Origin: Rhodococcus sp. 105337
Lineage (GTDB): Bacteria > Actinomycetota > Actinomycetes > Mycobacteriales > Mycobacteriaceae
Length of the DNA stretch: 64,000 nucleotides
Assembly: GCF_012844225.1 (NCBI RefSeq)
Contig: NZ_JABAGQ010000004.1
Coordinates: forward strand, 186,001 to 250,000
Direction: 5' to 3'
The notes under the pieces were generated by a model. That model saw only the letters and a program-made list of their open reading frames with translations, did not search any database and had not been told where the DNA came from. The stretch's first letter is position 1; the number at the start of each line of letters is the position of its first letter. Made by a program: the position numbers and the translations under genes. This document shows positions 28,899-43,901 of this stretch, piece by piece.

Positions 28899-31655
28899 TC
28901 AGCCGCTGTTCCGGAGCGCGGTGGCGAGTCCGTTCATCGTCAGCTGGATTCCCCGGCGAACCTGTTCGGTGTCCTCGCCCGCCCGGAATCTGCGCAGGAA
29001 CTCGACTTGCAGGTGGTTGAGCGGTTCGAGGTACGGGAATCGGTTGTGCAGTGACCGTTCCAATGCAGGATTGTCGGCGACGAGCGAGTCGTAGCCCGTG
29101 ATCCGCTGGTAGGCGTCGACGGTCCGGGCGTGTTCCTCCACGATCCGGCCGAACACCCGTTCCCTCAGATCGGTGTCCTCGACCAACTCCGAGTAGCGTG
29201 CGGCGATTCCGAGATCGGATTTGGCCATCACCTGCGCCATGTTCGAGAGCACCGTGCGGAAGAACGGCCAGCGCCGATACAGGGTTCGCAAGGACTCGAG
29301 CTTCTCGGGATCGTCGCCGACCCACTCGGCCACCGCGCTGCCCGTGCCGTACCAGCCCGGCAACATCACCCGGCTCTGTGTCCACGCGAGCACCCACGGG
29401 ATCGCACGCAGGTCGGCGATGGCCGCGGTCGGTTTGCGCGACGCCGGCCGGCTGCCGATGTTGAGCGCTCCGATCTCCGCGACGGGCGTCGAGGTCGTGA
29501 AGTACTCGACGAATCCGGGCGTCTCGTGAACCAGACGCCGGTAGGCGTTTCGGGCCAGGTCCGCGAGTTCGTCGAAGATCCGGTAGGCAGCCGACGCATC
29601 CGCGCCGAGCCCTTCGACGTCGAGCAGTGTGGATTCCAGAGTCGCGGCGACGAGCGCCTCGAGGTTGCGACGGGCGAGCACGGGTTCGCGGTACTTGGCG
29701 GCGATCACCTCTCCCTGTTCGGTCACCCGGAGCGAGCCCCGCACCGCACCGGGCGGCTGGGCGAGGATGGCGTCGTAACTGGGACCGCCGCCGCGGCCGA
29801 CGGTTCCCCCACGGCCGTGGAACAGACGCAGGCGAACACCCGCGGCGCGGGACGCCTCGACGAGGTCGAGTTCTGCTCGGTACAACGCCCAGTTGGCGGC
29901 GAGATATCCGCCGTCCTTGTTGGAGTCGGAGTAGCCGAGCATGACCTCTTGCAGCCCGTCGTGCGCATCGACCAGGCTCCGGAATTCCGGTACGGCGAGG
30001 GCCGCTGTCAGCGTCGACGCGCCGCTGCGCAGATCTTCGATGGTTTCGAACAGCGGAATCACCTGCACGCTGCTCCGCGGATATCCGGAGTCGAGGTCGA
30101 GCAACCCGACTTCCTTGAGGAGGACTTCCACCTCGAGCAGATCCGAGACCGAGGTACACATGCTGATGATGTAGTGCTCGATCGCGGCGGGCCCGATGCG
30201 GCGCACGACGCTCGCTGCGGCGCGCAAGATGCCGAGTTCCTTGGCCGTTTCGTCCGACAACTGCGCGTCGGGGGTGGTCAGGGGCCGCCGGATGCGTAGT
30301 TCGGAGGTGAGCAACGCGACCTTGTCATCCTCCGGCAGCGTTGCGTAGCGGTCTGTCACACCCGCCCAGGAGAGCAGTTCGGCTACCACGCGCTCGTGGA
30401 CGTCGGCGTTCTGCCGCAGGTCCAGTGGAGCGAGGTGGAACCCGAAGACCTCGACTGCGCCGCGCAGTCGGGCGAGACGATCGTCGGCGATGACCGCTCC
30501 CCCGCCGGCGCGCAGCGACGCGTCGACGACCGACAGATCGGCGAGCAGTTGCGCGGGGGTGCGGTACGGCTCGCGCGACGGCTCGACGGTGTGTGGGAGG
30601 TCGACGTCCGGGAGCAGCCGGGCGCCGGTCGCGGTGAGGCGTCCGCGGATTCCCCGCACGGCCCGCCGGTACGGCTCGTCGCTGTGCGCGGGATTCTCGT
30701 CGCCGGAGATGTCGGCGAGTTCCTGCAAGCGGGCGGTGATGGTCGTGGTGCGCACCGACATCGACAACTCTTGTTCGAGCACGGCGAGTTCGGCCAGGTG
30801 ATGGCGCAGGGAGGTCGCGCACGCGCGGTCGGCGGCCGTGGTGACGACCGCGGCGTCGACGTTGGGGTTTCCGTCACGGTCGCCGCCGATCCACGTGCCG
30901 GGACGCACGAGCGGACGGGTGAGCACTGCGGCATCGGGCCACCGCTCCCGGAGCGCACGGCGTACCTCGGCGTTGAGAGTGGGCACGACCTCGAAGAACG
31001 CCAGATCGTAGTAGCGCAGGCCGTTGTCGATTTCGTCGCTGATGCGAAGCCTCGCCAGCCGGATCAGTGCGGTCTGCCAGAGGGTGAGGATGTGCCGGTA
31101 CAGGGCACGGTCGATGCTGTCCCGCTCGTAGGGGTCGACGGTGCGGTCGCGGCGCCGCATCAGGTCGGTGACGGCGGTTTGCACGTCGAATACGGTGCGG
31201 CGGCGGGTTTCGGTCGGGTGCGCGGTGATCACCGGTGCGACGAGTGCGTCCGCGAGCGCATCGGCGACCCCGTCCGCATCGAGCGGGACCGCATCGAGCT
31301 TGGCGTAGGTCGCGGCGAGAGCGCTGTCCTGCGGGGGATCACCGGCCTCGAGATGGACAGCGCGCCGGCGTTCGCGATGAAGGTCCTCGGCGAGGTTGGC
31401 GAGCAGCCCGAAGTGACTGAACGCACGGGCGACCGGCAGCAGATCTGCGGTCTCGACGGCAGCGAAACGCTCGGCGAGATCGGCGCGGTCCATCTCGGAC
31501 CGCCGGATCCGGAAACTCGCGACCCTCGCTGCTTCGACGAGTTCGAACACCTCGTCGCCCGCCTGATCGCGAACGACATCACCGAGGATGCCGCCCAGCA
31601 GGCGGATGTCGTCACGCAGAGGTTCGGTGGCCGAAACCGGCACGGTATCCGTCAT
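28899..31655 (-). CDS. ppc: Phosphoenolpyruvate carboxylase
   Basis: Adds bicarbonate to phosphoenolpyruvate to form oxaloacetate, refilling the citric acid cycle. The 918-residue protein has catalytic His146 in [13 protein letters not shown], the second signature [14 protein letters not shown], the glycine-rich loop [14 protein letters not shown], and a slightly altered C-terminus TALRNSG (family usually RNTG). Transcription may be leaderless: GATACT, a -10-like box, lies 6 bp before the ATG. In corynebacteria ppc follows tpi; here secG and an MFS gene lie between. Confidence 0.96.
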   Translation of the reverse strand: MTDTVPVSATEPLRDDIRLLGGILGDVVRDQAGDEVFELVEAARVASFRIRRSEMDRADLAERFAAVETADLLPVARAFSHFGLLANLAEDLHRERRRAVHLEAGDPPQDSALAATYAKLDAVPLDADGVADALADALVAPVITAHPTETRRRTVFDVQTAVTDLMRRRDRTVDPYERDSIDRALYRHILTLWQTALIRLARLRISDEIDNGLRYYDLAFFEVVPTLNAEVRRALRERWPDAAVLTRPLVRPGTWIGGDRDGNPNVDAAVVTTAADRACATSLRHHLAELAVLEQELSMSVRTTTITARLQELADISGDENPAHSDEPYRRAVRGIRGRLTATGARLLPDVDLPHTVEPSREPYRTPAQLLADLSVVDASLRAGGGAVIADDRLARLRGAVEVFGFHLAPLDLRQNADVHERVVAELLSWAGVTDRYATLPEDDKVALLTSELRIRRPLTTPDAQLSDETAKELGILRAAASVVRRIGPAAIEHYIISMCTSVSDLLEVEVLLKEVGLLDLDSGYPRSSVQVIPLFETIEDLRSGASTLTAALAVPEFRSLVDAHDGLQEVMLGYSDSNKDGGYLAANWALYRAELDLVEASRAAGVRLRLFHGRGGTVGRGGGPSYDAILAQPPGAVRGSLRVTEQGEVIAAKYREPVLARRNLEALVAATLESTLLDVEGLGADASAAYRIFDELADLARNAYRRLVHETPGFVEYFTTSTPVAEIGALNIGSRPASRKPTAAIADLRAIPWVLAWTQSRVMLPGWYGTGSAVAEWVGDDPEKLESLRTLYRRWPFFRTVLSNMAQVMAKSDLGIAARYSELVEDTDLRERVFGRIVEEHARTVDAYQRITGYDSLVADNPALERSLHNRFPYLEPLNHLQVEFLRRFRAGEDTEQVRRGIQLTMNGLATALRNSG

Positions 31656-31700
31656 TCGGCCAGTATCGGCGCCCCGGGGCCGATATGCGACCGCTGCCGA

Positions 31701-31934
31701 TCAGCTGAACTTGATCTGCAATCCGATACCGAGAATGGCGATGACCCACACGATGCCGGTGAACACGGTGAGCCGGTCGAGGTTCTTCTCGGCTACCGAC
31801 GAACCGGACAGGTTGGATTGGACCCCGCCGCCGAACAGGCTCGACAGACCGCCGCCCTTGCCGCGGTGCAGCAGCACCAGCAGGATGAGCAGCAGGCTCG
31901 TGACGATCAGCAGAATGTCCAGGAACAGTTCCAT
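31701..31934 (-). CDS. secG: SecG, preprotein translocase subunit
   Basis: A 77-residue membrane protein with two transmembrane helices (FLDILLIVTSLLLILLVLL and VFTGIVWVIAILGIGLQI) separated by the Gly/Ser-rich loop GKGGGLSSLFGGGVQS, the SecG signature. It assists SecYE during protein export. The open frame extends upstream of the ATG without conservation. It lies between the MFS gene and ppc, as expected from the tpi-secG-ppc order of related genomes. Confidence 0.95.
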   Translation of the reverse strand: MELFLDILLIVTSLLLILLVLLHRGKGGGLSSLFGGGVQSNLSGSSVAEKNLDRLTVFTGIVWVIAILGIGLQIKFS

Positions 31935-32046
31935 GTCGGCGTTCGGTGTCCTTCGATGGTGGGTGACGTCGGCCGTCAGCTTACCCGGTCCCGGCGAATC
32001 CCAGAATTGCCGCACCCGGTTCGCCGTCCTCGCGGATCGTGGGCCT

Positions 32047-33243
32047 TCAGGGCTCGTCGTGGGTATACCGGTCGCGACCCGCGAACGCCCCGACCACAGC
32101 TTGCCCGGCCCCGCACACCGCGACCAGCAGCAGGACCGTGGTCCAGGTGCCGGTGAGGTCGAAGATCGCGCCGGCGAGCACCGGCCCGCACGCCGCGAGC
32201 AGGTAGCCGAGGCATTGCGCCATGCCCGAGAGTTGCGCGGTCTGGGCGACTGTGCGGGTGCGGAGACCGAACAGCGACACCGCGATGATGAACGTCGCGC
32301 CACTGCTCATCCCCGCGACCAGGACCCACAACAGGACGAGGTGCGGCGCCCACAGCACACCGATCATCGCGACGACGAGGGCCGAACCGGCGACAGCGGT
32401 GAGCCGACTCTGGTCGGTGCGGCGTCCCATCAGAGCGGTGGCGCCCAGACCCGCCACGATGCCGACCACCTGATAGACCGACAGGTGCCATCCGGCGGCC
32501 GCGCGGTCGACACCCAGACCGGTCTCGATGGACGGCAGCCACGTCACCAGCAGATAGAACGTGGTGGACTGCAGACCCATGAACGCGGTGACCTGCCACG
32601 CGGTGGCGGAACGCCACATGGACACGCCGGGTGTCGTGTCCGGGGCGGCCGGCAGCGGTGTCGGCAGGACCCGTCCGCGCACGACCCACACGGCCGCCGC
32701 GACCAGCGACACCACGGCCCACAACGCGAGCGCGCCACGCCAGTTGCCTGTCAGGGCGACGAAGGGCACCGCCAAACCGGAGCCCAGTCCGGCGGCGCCG
32801 GTCGTCACCGACGAGTACACGCCGGTCACCGTCGAGATGCGCGTGGGATGGTCGCGTTTGACGACTGCCGGCAACAGCACGTTGCCGATGCCGATTCCCA
32901 CACCGATCGCGATCGTGCCGCCCCACAGCCACAGCGCGCCGGGAATCGACCGCAGCAGGATTCCGGCCGTCAGGACCAGCATCGCGACGAGCACCATGCG
33001 CTGCGTCCCGTAACGGATCGCGGGGCGGTGAATCCACGGGGAGACCGCCGCGAAGCACAACAGCGGCACGGCGCCGAGCACGCCGAGCGCCGTGTTGCCG
33101 AGCCCGGTGTCGGCGCCGATGTCCTCGAGCAGCGGCCCGATCGCGGTGATGGCCGGGCGCAGGCAAGCGGCGACGAGCAGCACCGCTGCCAACCCGAACA
33201 CCACGCTGCGGGTGCTCGGGCCGGTGTCGGCGGGGGCGGTCAT
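32047..33243 (-). CDS. MFS transporter, CynX/NimT-like
   Basis: A 398-residue major facilitator with twelve predicted membrane segments, starting FGLAAVLLVAACLRPAIT, which is the characteristic first helix of the CynX/NimT (cyanate or nitroimidazole) group. The loop motif HRPAIRYGTQRMVLV follows helix 2. Substrates of this group are varied and not predictable from sequence. The ATG has AAAGG upstream. It lies just behind the tpiA terminator and so needs its own promoter. It interrupts the usual tpi-secG order. Confidence 0.85.
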   Translation of the reverse strand: MTAPADTGPSTRSVVFGLAAVLLVAACLRPAITAIGPLLEDIGADTGLGNTALGVLGAVPLLCFAAVSPWIHRPAIRYGTQRMVLVAMLVLTAGILLRSIPGALWLWGGTIAIGVGIGIGNVLLPAVVKRDHPTRISTVTGVYSSVTTGAAGLGSGLAVPFVALTGNWRGALALWAVVSLVAAAVWVVRGRVLPTPLPAAPDTTPGVSMWRSATAWQVTAFMGLQSTTFYLLVTWLPSIETGLGVDRAAAGWHLSVYQVVGIVAGLGATALMGRRTDQSRLTAVAGSALVVAMIGVLWAPHLVLLWVLVAGMSSGATFIIAVSLFGLRTRTVAQTAQLSGMAQCLGYLLAACGPVLAGAIFDLTGTWTTVLLLVAVCGAGQAVVGAFAGRDRYTHDEP

Positions 33244-33284
33244 ACGCGTGATGCCTTTCGGTTCGGGTGCACACTCGGAAACGC

Positions 33285-33320
33285 CGTGGGGCGCAGGATC
33301 CGAAGATCCTGCGCCCCACG
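33285..33320 (-). terminator. Strong hairpin after gap-pgk-tpi
   Basis: A perfect 16-bp stem with a 4-nt loop. Read on the minus strand the loop is UUCG closed by a C-G pair, a very stable tetraloop. It lies 33 bp past the tpiA stop and before the MFS start. Confidence 0.75.
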
Positions 33321-33352
33321 ATCGAGTGAGCCGTACTGCTGCTCGGGCCGGC

Positions 33353-34138
33353 CTACAGGAGCGGGCCGCCCGCCGCGATTGCGGAGAGCTGAGCGAACTC
33401 GTCGGCCTTGAGCGAGGCGCCTCCGACGAGGCCACCGTCGACATCGGTCTGCGCGATGAGCTCGCCGATGTTCTTGGCGTTCACCGATCCGCCGTAGAGG
33501 ACACGGACCGACGATGCCACCTCGGGCGAGGCGAGTTCGGCGAGGGTGGAGCGCACCGCCGCACAGACTTCCTGGGCGTCGGCGGCCGAGGCCACCTTGC
33601 CCGTGCCGATCGCCCACACCGGCTCGTACGCGACGACGATCTTGGCGATGTCGTCGGCGGACAGCCCGGCGAGCGAGCCCTTCAGCTGGGCGACGTTGTA
33701 TGCGACGTGGTCGCCGGCCTCACGGATGTCGAGGCCCTCGCCGATGCACACGATCGGAGTCAGGCCGTGCTTGAGCGCGGCCTTCGTCTTGTCGCGCACG
33801 ATCTCGTCGGTTTCGGCGTGCATCGTGCGTCGCTCGGAGTGCCCGACCACGACGTAGGTGCAGCCGAGCTTGGCGAGCATCGCACCGGAGATCTCCCCGG
33901 TGTACGCGCCGGAATCGTGGGCGGAGACATCCTGCGCACCATAGGTGAGCTTGATCTTGTCGCCGTCGATCAGCGTCTGTACCGAACGGATGTCGGTGAA
34001 CGGCGGGATGACCGTGACATCGACCTTCTCGAGGTACTTGTCGGGCAGCGTGAACGCGATCTTCTGCACCAGCGCGATGGCCTCGAGGTGGTTCAGATTC
34101 ATTTTCCAGTTGCCCGCGATCAGCGGTGTGCGTGCCAT
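33353..34138 (-). CDS. tpiA: Triosephosphate isomerase
   Basis: Interconverts dihydroxyacetone phosphate and glyceraldehyde-3-phosphate (261 aa, TIM barrel). Catalytic residues are Lys12 (AGNWKMN), His100 (VVGHSERR) and Glu172 ([12 protein letters not shown]); the phosphate loop is [11 protein letters not shown]. The ATG lies 5 bp after the pgk stop, so it is the third gene of the gap-pgk-tpi operon. Confidence 0.97.
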   Translation of the reverse strand: MARTPLIAGNWKMNLNHLEAIALVQKIAFTLPDKYLEKVDVTVIPPFTDIRSVQTLIDGDKIKLTYGAQDVSAHDSGAYTGEISGAMLAKLGCTYVVVGHSERRTMHAETDEIVRDKTKAALKHGLTPIVCIGEGLDIREAGDHVAYNVAQLKGSLAGLSADDIAKIVVAYEPVWAIGTGKVASAADAQEVCAAVRSTLAELASPEVASSVRVLYGGSVNAKNIGELIAQTDVDGGLVGGASLKADEFAQLSAIAAGGPLL

Positions 34139-34143
34139 CGCGC

Positions 34144-35355
34144 TCAGGCCTCCAGAACCGAGATGCCGGGCAGTTCCTTGCCCTCGAGGTATTCGAGGGA
34201 GGCACCGCCGCCGGTGGAGATGTGTGAGAACCCGTCGTCCGGCAGGCCCAGCTGGCGCACTGCCGCAGCGGAATCGCCACCGCCGACGACGCTGAACGCA
34301 CCCTTGCCGGTGGCGTCGACGATGGCCTCGGCGACACCCTTGGTGCCCGCCGCGAACTTCGGGAACTCGAACACGCCCATCGGGCCGTTCCAGAACACGG
34401 TCTTGGCCGCCGAGAGCAACGACGCGAACCGCTGCACCGACTCCGGTCCGATGTCCAGACCCATCCAGCCGTCCGGAATCTCCGTGACCGGGACGGTCTT
34501 CGCTTCGGCGTCGGCCGAGAAGCTGTCGGCGATCACGACATCCTGCGGGATGTGCAGGACATCGGCGTAGCGGTCCAGCAGTCCCTTGCAGGTCTCGATC
34601 ATCGACTCTTCGAGCAAGGAATTGCCGACCGAAATGCCCTGTGCCGCAAGGAATGTGAAGCACATTCCGCCACCGATGACCAGCGTGTCGACCTTCGGCG
34701 CGAGCGCCTCGATCACTGCGAGCTTGTCGGAGACCTTCGATCCGCCGAGCACGACCGCGTAGGGACGCTCGGTGTCGGTGGTGAGCTTCTCGAGCACTGC
34801 CACCTCGGCAGCGACGAGGCCACCGGCGTAGTGCGGGAGCAGCTTCGCCACGTCGTACACCGACGCCTGCTTGCGGTGCACGACACCGAAACCGTCGGAG
34901 ACGAAAGCACCGTCGTCGCCGACGAGCTCGACGAGATCGCGGGCGAGCGCCTGACGCTGCGACTCGTCCTTGCTGGTCTCCCGCGGATCGAAGCGGATGT
35001 TCTCCAGCAGGAGGATGTCGCCGTCGGTCAGGCCCTCGGAGCGAGCCAGAGCGTCCTGCCCGACGACGTCGCCGGCGAGCTGGACGTTGCGGCCGAGCAC
35101 CTCACCGAGCTTCGCCGCGACGGGCGCGAGCGAGAACTTCGGATCCGGCTCGCCCTTGGGCCGGCCGAGGTGCGCCACGACCACGACCTTGGCGCCGGCT
35201 TCCGCCAGTGCTTCGATCGTCGGGGCGGACGCGATGATGCGGCCGGGATCGGTGATCGTCGCGCCGTCCAAGGGGACGTTGAGGTCGGAGCGCACCAGCA
35301 CACCGCGCCCCTCCACCCCGGCGTCGAGCAGATCCTTCAGGGTCTGAACTGCCAC
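34144..35355 (-). CDS. pgk: Phosphoglycerate kinase
   Basis: Transfers a phosphate from 1,3-bisphosphoglycerate to ADP (403 aa). Signatures are [13 protein letters not shown] near the start, [37 protein letters not shown] and the nucleotide loop [15 protein letters not shown]. The GTG start is inferred from the conserved N-terminus [15 protein letters not shown]. The gap to the gap gene is 29 bp. Confidence 0.97.
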   Translation of the reverse strand: MAVQTLKDLLDAGVEGRGVLVRSDLNVPLDGATITDPGRIIASAPTIEALAEAGAKVVVVAHLGRPKGEPDPKFSLAPVAAKLGEVLGRNVQLAGDVVGQDALARSEGLTDGDILLLENIRFDPRETSKDESQRQALARDLVELVGDDGAFVSDGFGVVHRKQASVYDVAKLLPHYAGGLVAAEVAVLEKLTTDTERPYAVVLGGSKVSDKLAVIEALAPKVDTLVIGGGMCFTFLAAQGISVGNSLLEESMIETCKGLLDRYADVLHIPQDVVIADSFSADAEAKTVPVTEIPDGWMGLDIGPESVQRFASLLSAAKTVFWNGPMGVFEFPKFAAGTKGVAEAIVDATGKGAFSVVGGGDSAAAVRQLGLPDDGFSHISTGGGASLEYLEGKELPGISVLEA

Positions 35356-35384
35356 TGTTCGGGTGTCCTGTCCGGTTCGGGGTC

Positions 35385-36530
<1,146 letters not shown>

Positions 36531-37508
36531 CTACGCGTCGTCCAGCAACTCCGCGGTCACCGCCGACTCGGTATCGGGAATCCCGAGGTCCTTCGCTCGG
36601 CGGTCGGCCATCGACAACAGACGCCGGATGCGTCCGGCGACCGCGTCCTTGGTCATCGGCGGGTCCGCGAGCTGCCCGAGCTCCTCGAGGGAGGCTTGGC
36701 GATGCTCGACCCGGAGCGTGCCGGCAGCGGCCAGATGCTCGGGAACGTCGTCGCCCAGAATGTTGAGAGCCCGCTCGACGCGGGCCGCAGCCGCGACTGC
36801 CGCGCGCGCGGATCGGCGCAGGTTGGCGTCGTCGAAATTCGCGAGCCGATTCGCGGTCGCCCGTACTTCCCGGCGCATCCGGCGCTCCTCCCAGGTCAAC
36901 CGGGTGTCCTGGGCTCCCATCTGGGTGAGGAGCGCTCCGATGGCTTCACCGTCGCGGATCACCACGCGGTCGGCGCCGCGTACCTCCCGCGCTTTGGCCG
37001 TGACGCCGAGGCGGCGAGCCGCACCGACGAGCGCGAGCGCGGCTTCGGGTCCGGGGCAGCTGATCTCCAGCGCCGACGACCGTCCGGGCTCGGTAAGCGA
37101 GCCGTGTGCGAGGAAGGCTCCCCGCCATGCCGCGGCTACGTCGGACACGCTGCCACCGACCACCTGGGCGGGCAGTCCTCGCACCGGGCGTCCGCGGCCG
37201 TCGAGCAGTCCGGTCTGGCGCGCGAGGGCCTCGCCGTCCTTTCCGACCCGCACCACGTACCGCGAACTCTTGCGCAGGCCACCCGCGCCGAGCACGTGGA
37301 CGTCGGCGGCATAGCCGTAGAGCTCGAAGATCTCGCGGCGCAGCCGACGCGCGATCGAACCGAGGTCGACCTCGGCTTCGACGACCACGCGGCCGGTGAC
37401 GATGTGCAGCCCGCCGGCGAAGCGCAGAAGGGAGGACACTTCGGCCTTGCGATTGCTGGTACGGGTGACCGACAGCCTGCTCAGCTCGTCCTTGACCTCC
37501 GCTGTCAT
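36531..37508 (-). CDS. whiA: WhiA, sporulation/cell division regulator homologue
   Basis: A 325-residue DNA-binding protein with an N-terminal homing-endonuclease-like domain and a C-terminal helix-turn-helix. The N-terminus [12 protein letters not shown] and the C-terminal [20 protein letters not shown] are typical. In Streptomyces it switches on division genes; in non-sporulating relatives the role is less clear. The ATG overlaps the yvcK stop (ATGA). It closes the run uvrC-rapZ-yvcK-whiA. Confidence 0.95.
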   Translation of the reverse strand: MTAEVKDELSRLSVTRTSNRKAEVSSLLRFAGGLHIVTGRVVVEAEVDLGSIARRLRREIFELYGYAADVHVLGAGGLRKSSRYVVRVGKDGEALARQTGLLDGRGRPVRGLPAQVVGGSVSDVAAAWRGAFLAHGSLTEPGRSSALEISCPGPEAALALVGAARRLGVTAKAREVRGADRVVIRDGEAIGALLTQMGAQDTRLTWEERRMRREVRATANRLANFDDANLRRSARAAVAAAARVERALNILGDDVPEHLAAAGTLRVEHRQASLEELGQLADPPMTKDAVAGRIRRLLSMADRRAKDLGIPDTESAVTAELLDDA

Positions 37509-38545
37509 TGCCACGAGATGATCTCCCTCCGGTCGCCGATTCCGGCGCGGGCGCTGCCGCGAATCGGTGACAGATACGTTTCCAGTGCGACCGCCAGCTT
37601 GGCGGGGTCGTGTCGTTGGGTTCCGTCTTCGGACACGTCGGCATACGAGACGTCCGCGCCCAGGTGCGAAGCCGCGCGACTCAGGTGGTCCCGTTCCCGC
37701 CCCGGGGTCACCGAGCCCGCGTCGACGACGATGTGGTCGACCCGGAAGTCCGGAGCGTGCTGCGCGAGGACGTGCAGGTGCCGTTCCGCGGAGAAACCTG
37801 CGGTCTCCCCCGGCTCGGCAGCGAGGTTGAGCACGAGGACCTTCGTCGCCGAGGTGTGCGTCAGGGCCTCGTGGAGTTCCGGGACGAGCACGTGCGGGAT
37901 CACGCTCGAAAACCACGAACCCGGTCCGAGCACCACCATGTCCGCTTCGCACACGGCGTCGACCGCGAGCGGGCACGCCGGTGGATCGGCGGGGATCAGC
38001 CGCACCCGCCGCACCTTGCCGGGGGTGGTCGCGACCGCGACCTGCCCGCGGATGCACCGGCTCACCCGGGGGTCCGTTTCGAGCCCCGAGACGTCGGCTT
38101 CGATGTCGAGTGCGATCGGCGACATCGGAAGCACCCGTCCCCGCAGTCCGAGGACCTTGGCGAGCATGTCCAGTGCCTCCACCGGATCGCCCACCACCTC
38201 GGTGAGCCCCGCGAGGATCATGTTGCCCACCGAGTGCCCCGCGAGGGCGCCGGTGCCGCCGAAGCGGTGCTGCACGACCTCGGTCCACACACGAATGTCC
38301 GGGGTGTCGGCGGCCAGCGCCGCGAGGGCCATCCGCAGGTCTCCGGGCGGGATCACACCGAGTTCGGCGCGGAGCCGGCCGGACGATCCGCCGTCGTCGG
38401 CGACCGTCACCACGGCGGTGACGCGATCGGTGAGCCGCCGGACCGCGCTCAACGTGGCATACAGTCCGTGCCCCCCGCCGAGGGCGGTGATCGCGGGCCC
38501 GGAGCGAGCGTCGCCGGGCGGTGGAGTCGGAGGGTGCGCGGTCAC
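37505..38545 (-). CDS. yvcK: YvcK/CofD-like gluconeogenesis factor
   Basis: A 346-residue protein of the CofD-related group; YvcK (CuvA in mycobacteria) binds UDP-sugars and affects cell wall synthesis and growth on gluconeogenic carbon. Motifs are [32 protein letters not shown], and [12 protein letters not shown]. The GTG overlaps the rapZ stop (GTGA). The open frame upstream of it runs through rapZ out of frame and is not conserved. Confidence 0.93.
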   Translation of the reverse strand: MTAHPPTPPPGDARSGPAITALGGGHGLYATLSAVRRLTDRVTAVVTVADDGGSSGRLRAELGVIPPGDLRMALAALAADTPDIRVWTEVVQHRFGGTGALAGHSVGNMILAGLTEVVGDPVEALDMLAKVLGLRGRVLPMSPIALDIEADVSGLETDPRVSRCIRGQVAVATTPGKVRRVRLIPADPPACPLAVDAVCEADMVVLGPGSWFSSVIPHVLVPELHEALTHTSATKVLVLNLAAEPGETAGFSAERHLHVLAQHAPDFRVDHIVVDAGSVTPGRERDHLSRAASHLGADVSYADVSEDGTQRHDPAKLAVALETYLSPIRGSARAGIGDRREIISWQ

Positions 38546-39483
38546 TCGCGCCCCAGATCCCGGTGCACGACGTGCACCGCGAGCCCGGGCTCCCGCTCGA
38601 GGCGCGCGGCGAGTGCTTCTGCCATCGCCACGCTTCGGTGTTTGCCGCCGGTGCATCCCACCGCGATCGTCATATAGCGCTTCCCCTCCCGACGGTAACC
38701 GGCCGTGGTCAATTCCAGGAGCCGGTGATAGGTGCGCAAGTAGTCTTCGGCACCGTCGCGGGACAGTACATAATCGCGGACCGAGGGGTCCTGCCCGGTA
38801 TACGGGCGGAGTTCCGCGATCCAATGGGGATTCGGGAGGAACCGCACGTCGCACACGAGATCCGAATCCATGGGGAGTCCGTACTTGAAGCCGAACGACT
38901 CCACCGTGACCCTGATCGTGTCGGACGCCGCGTCGCCGAATGCCGCTTCGATCTTGCGGCGCAGCTCGGGCCCGGACAGCGTGGAGGTGTCGATGACGAG
39001 ATCGGCGGCGCCCTTCACCGGAGCGAGCTGAGCCCGTTCGGCGGCGATGCCGTCGGAGAGGGTCCGGTCGGCGGTGTCCTCCTGCAGCGGGTGACTGCGC
39101 CGGACCTGCTCGAACCGGCGGATCAGGACGGCATCGGTGGCGTCGAGGAACAGCACGCGGGTGCTCACCGGCCTCGCGGCGAGATCGGTCACAACCCGCC
39201 CGAGATCGCCCGTGAACAAGCGACTGCGCACGTCCATGACCACCGCGAGCCGTTCGAGGGGAGGGTCGGCGTGCACCGCGAGATCGACCATCGAGATCAC
39301 GAGCTGGGGCGGCAGATTGTCGGCGACGTACCAGCCGAGGTCCTCGAGCGCGGTCGCAGCGGTGCTCAGTCCCGCACCGGACAGTCCGGTCACGAGGATC
39401 ACCTCTGCACGCGCTTCCTTCTCCCCTGCCGGACTCGTCCCGTGCTCGTCCCGCTCCCGGGACCTACGATCCACTTCCGTCAC
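38542..39483 (-). CDS. rapZ: RapZ/YvcJ family nucleotide-binding protein with altered P-loop
   Basis: A 313-residue protein of the RapZ (YvcJ) family; in E. coli it controls amino-sugar synthesis through small RNA decay, in other bacteria it binds ATP/GTP. The Walker A region reads GLSGAGLST at residues 33-41, so the usual lysine (arginine in M. tuberculosis as I recall) is a leucine; the codon is CTG. The rest is well conserved, including [20 protein letters not shown] and the C-terminal [14 protein letters not shown]. The GTG start overlaps the uvrC stop. Confidence 0.93.
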   Translation of the reverse strand: MTEVDRRSRERDEHGTSPAGEKEARAEVILVTGLSGAGLSTAATALEDLGWYVADNLPPQLVISMVDLAVHADPPLERLAVVMDVRSRLFTGDLGRVVTDLAARPVSTRVLFLDATDAVLIRRFEQVRRSHPLQEDTADRTLSDGIAAERAQLAPVKGAADLVIDTSTLSGPELRRKIEAAFGDAASDTIRVTVESFGFKYGLPMDSDLVCDVRFLPNPHWIAELRPYTGQDPSVRDYVLSRDGAEDYLRTYHRLLELTTAGYRREGKRYMTIAVGCTGGKHRSVAMAEALAARLEREPGLAVHVVHRDLGRE

Positions 39484-41618
39484 TGTTCAGCCTCCGCTCG
39501 CGACGCCGACACGCCGACCGGGTCATCATCGCCCACGGACGGGACCGGCGCACCCGGGTCGGCGTCCTTGCTGGAACCCGGCGGGGTGCGCTCGGCGTGC
39601 AGCGCATCGAGAACCGCCTGTGCGGTGGTCTTGCCGATACCCGGCACAGCGGTGATCTCCTCGACGTCCGCCTCGCGCAACCGCGCGACCGAGCCGAAGT
39701 GGGTGACGAGCGCCTTGCGACGGGTCTCCCCGAGGCCTTTGACCCCGTCGAGCGCCGAGGCGGTCATACGGCGGGAACGCTTGCTGCGGTGGAAGGTGAT
39801 CGCGAAGCGGTGCGCTTCGTCGCGGATGCGCTGCAGCAGGTAGAGCGACTCGCTGGTGCGCGGCAGGATCACCGGGTCTTCCTCCCCCGGTACCCACACC
39901 TCCTCGAGTCGCTTGGCGAGGCCGATCACGGCGACGTCGGTGATCCCCAGTTCGTCGAGGACCTCTGCGGCCGCCGCCACCTGCGGGGCACCGCCGTCGA
40001 CGACGTAGAGGTTCGGCGGATAGGCGAATCGGCGGGGGCGGCCGGTCGCGGGATCCAGCGCGGCTTCGGGCGCGAAATCGCCGCCGTTGCCGGCATCGGC
40101 CGGTGTCGTGTCGCGTTGGTGACGCAGGAACCGGCGGCGCGTGACCTCCGCGATGGACGCGACGTCGTCGGAGTGCCCGTCGCCGGCGGCATGCTTGATG
40201 CCGTAGTGCCGGTAGTCGGACTTGCGGGGCAGTCCGTCTTCGAACACCACCAGCGACGCGACCACATCGGTGCCCTGCACGTGGCTGATGTCGACGCACT
40301 CGATGCGGAGCGGCGCCGAATCGAGGTCGAGTGCTTCCTGGATTCCCTGCAATGCCGCCGAGCGCGCGGTGAAATCACCGGCGCGTCGCAGCTTGTGTTG
40401 CGCCAGCGCCTCCTTCGCATTGCGCTGCACCGTGTCGGCAAGGGCCTTCTTGTCGCCGCGCTGCGGCACCCGCAGGCGCACCGGGCCACCGCGCAGACCG
40501 CCGAGCCAGCGAGTCATCTCCTCCGGTTCCGGGGGCAGTGCGGGCACCAGGACCTCCCGCGGCACCGCACCGCCTTCGTGTGTCTCCTCGTCGGCCGGCG
40601 CACCGGATACGAGTGCGGCTTCCTCGCCGTAGAACTGCGTGAGGAACTGTTCGACGAGCAAGGAGACCTCTTCCACGTCGCCGACGTGCTCGGTGGCTTC
40701 GCCGGGGGTGTTCCTGTCGTCGGGGCGGTCGAGCACGTCGCCGGATTTCTCGACGACCCAGCCACGTTGGCCTCGGACCCGTCCGCCGCGCACATGGAAC
40801 ACCTGCACGGAGACCTCGAGGTCGTCGTCGGCGAACGCGACGATGTCGGCGTCGGTCCCGTCACCGAGCACGACCGCCTGCTTCTCGAGCGCCTTGCGAA
40901 GCGCTCCGAGATCGTCGCGGAGCCTGGCTGCGGTCTCGAAGTCGAGTTCGTCGGCGGCCGCCTGCATCTTCAGTTCGACTTCGCGGACCATCTTGTCGGT
41001 ACGGCCGGCGAGGAAGTCGCAGAACGCTTCGACGATGCGGCGGTGTTCGTCGGCGTCGACCCGGCCGACACACGGGGCCGAGCACTTGTCGATGTAGCCG
41101 AGCAGGCAGGGACGGCCGATCTGGGTGTGTCGTTTGAACACCCCGGCGGAACAGGTGCGGGCGGGAAAGACGCGGAGCAGCAGGTCGAGGGTTTCGCGGA
41201 TCGCCCACGCGTGGGAATAGGGCCCGAAATACCGGACGCCCTTGCGGCGGGGTCCCCGGTACACGAAGAGGCGGGGGTATTCCTCGTTGAGGGTCACCGC
41301 CAGCATGGGGTACGTCTTGTCGTCGCGATAGCGGACGTTGAACCGAGGATCGAACTCCTTGATCCAGTTGTACTCGAGTTGCAGCGCCTCGACCTCGGTG
41401 CGCACCACGGTCCACTCGACGCTGCCGGCGGTGGTGACCATCTGCCGGGTACGCGGATGCAGCGATGCGACGTCGGCGAAATACGAGTTCAGACGCGAGC
41501 GGAGGTTCTTCGCCTTACCGACGTAGACGACCCGGCCGTGCGGGTCTCGGAACTTGTAGACCCCCGGTTCCGTCGGAATGGTGCCGGGAGCCGGGCGGTA
41601 TGTGGAGGGGTCGGGCAC
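39480..41618 (-). CDS. uvrC: UvrABC system protein C
   Basis: Excision endonuclease subunit (712 aa) that cuts on both sides of a lesion held by UvrB. The N-terminal GIY-YIG domain is [20 protein letters not shown] near residues 18-38, the UvrB-binding UVR motif is around residues 207-245, the RNase H-like nuclease domain includes [12 protein letters not shown] and [10 protein letters not shown], and tandem helix-hairpin-helix motifs end in [20 protein letters not shown] ~40-residue acidic tail follows. Normal in length apart from that tail. Confidence 0.97.
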   Translation of the reverse strand: MPDPSTYRPAPGTIPTEPGVYKFRDPHGRVVYVGKAKNLRSRLNSYFADVASLHPRTRQMVTTAGSVEWTVVRTEVEALQLEYNWIKEFDPRFNVRYRDDKTYPMLAVTLNEEYPRLFVYRGPRRKGVRYFGPYSHAWAIRETLDLLLRVFPARTCSAGVFKRHTQIGRPCLLGYIDKCSAPCVGRVDADEHRRIVEAFCDFLAGRTDKMVREVELKMQAAADELDFETAARLRDDLGALRKALEKQAVVLGDGTDADIVAFADDDLEVSVQVFHVRGGRVRGQRGWVVEKSGDVLDRPDDRNTPGEATEHVGDVEEVSLLVEQFLTQFYGEEAALVSGAPADEETHEGGAVPREVLVPALPPEPEEMTRWLGGLRGGPVRLRVPQRGDKKALADTVQRNAKEALAQHKLRRAGDFTARSAALQGIQEALDLDSAPLRIECVDISHVQGTDVVASLVVFEDGLPRKSDYRHYGIKHAAGDGHSDDVASIAEVTRRRFLRHQRDTTPADAGNGGDFAPEAALDPATGRPRRFAYPPNLYVVDGGAPQVAAAAEVLDELGITDVAVIGLAKRLEEVWVPGEEDPVILPRTSESLYLLQRIRDEAHRFAITFHRSKRSRRMTASALDGVKGLGETRRKALVTHFGSVARLREADVEEITAVPGIGKTTAQAVLDALHAERTPPGSSKDADPGAPVPSVGDDDPVGVSASRAEAEQ

Positions 41619-41627
41619 GAGTCCAGG

Positions 41628-43827
<2,200 letters not shown>

Positions 43828-43901
43828 TTGCCTGGGCTCCAAATCTCGTATCCGGACGACTCGTGCTTCGCGTCCACTTGTCGTGTCCACCCTACGACTA
43901 C

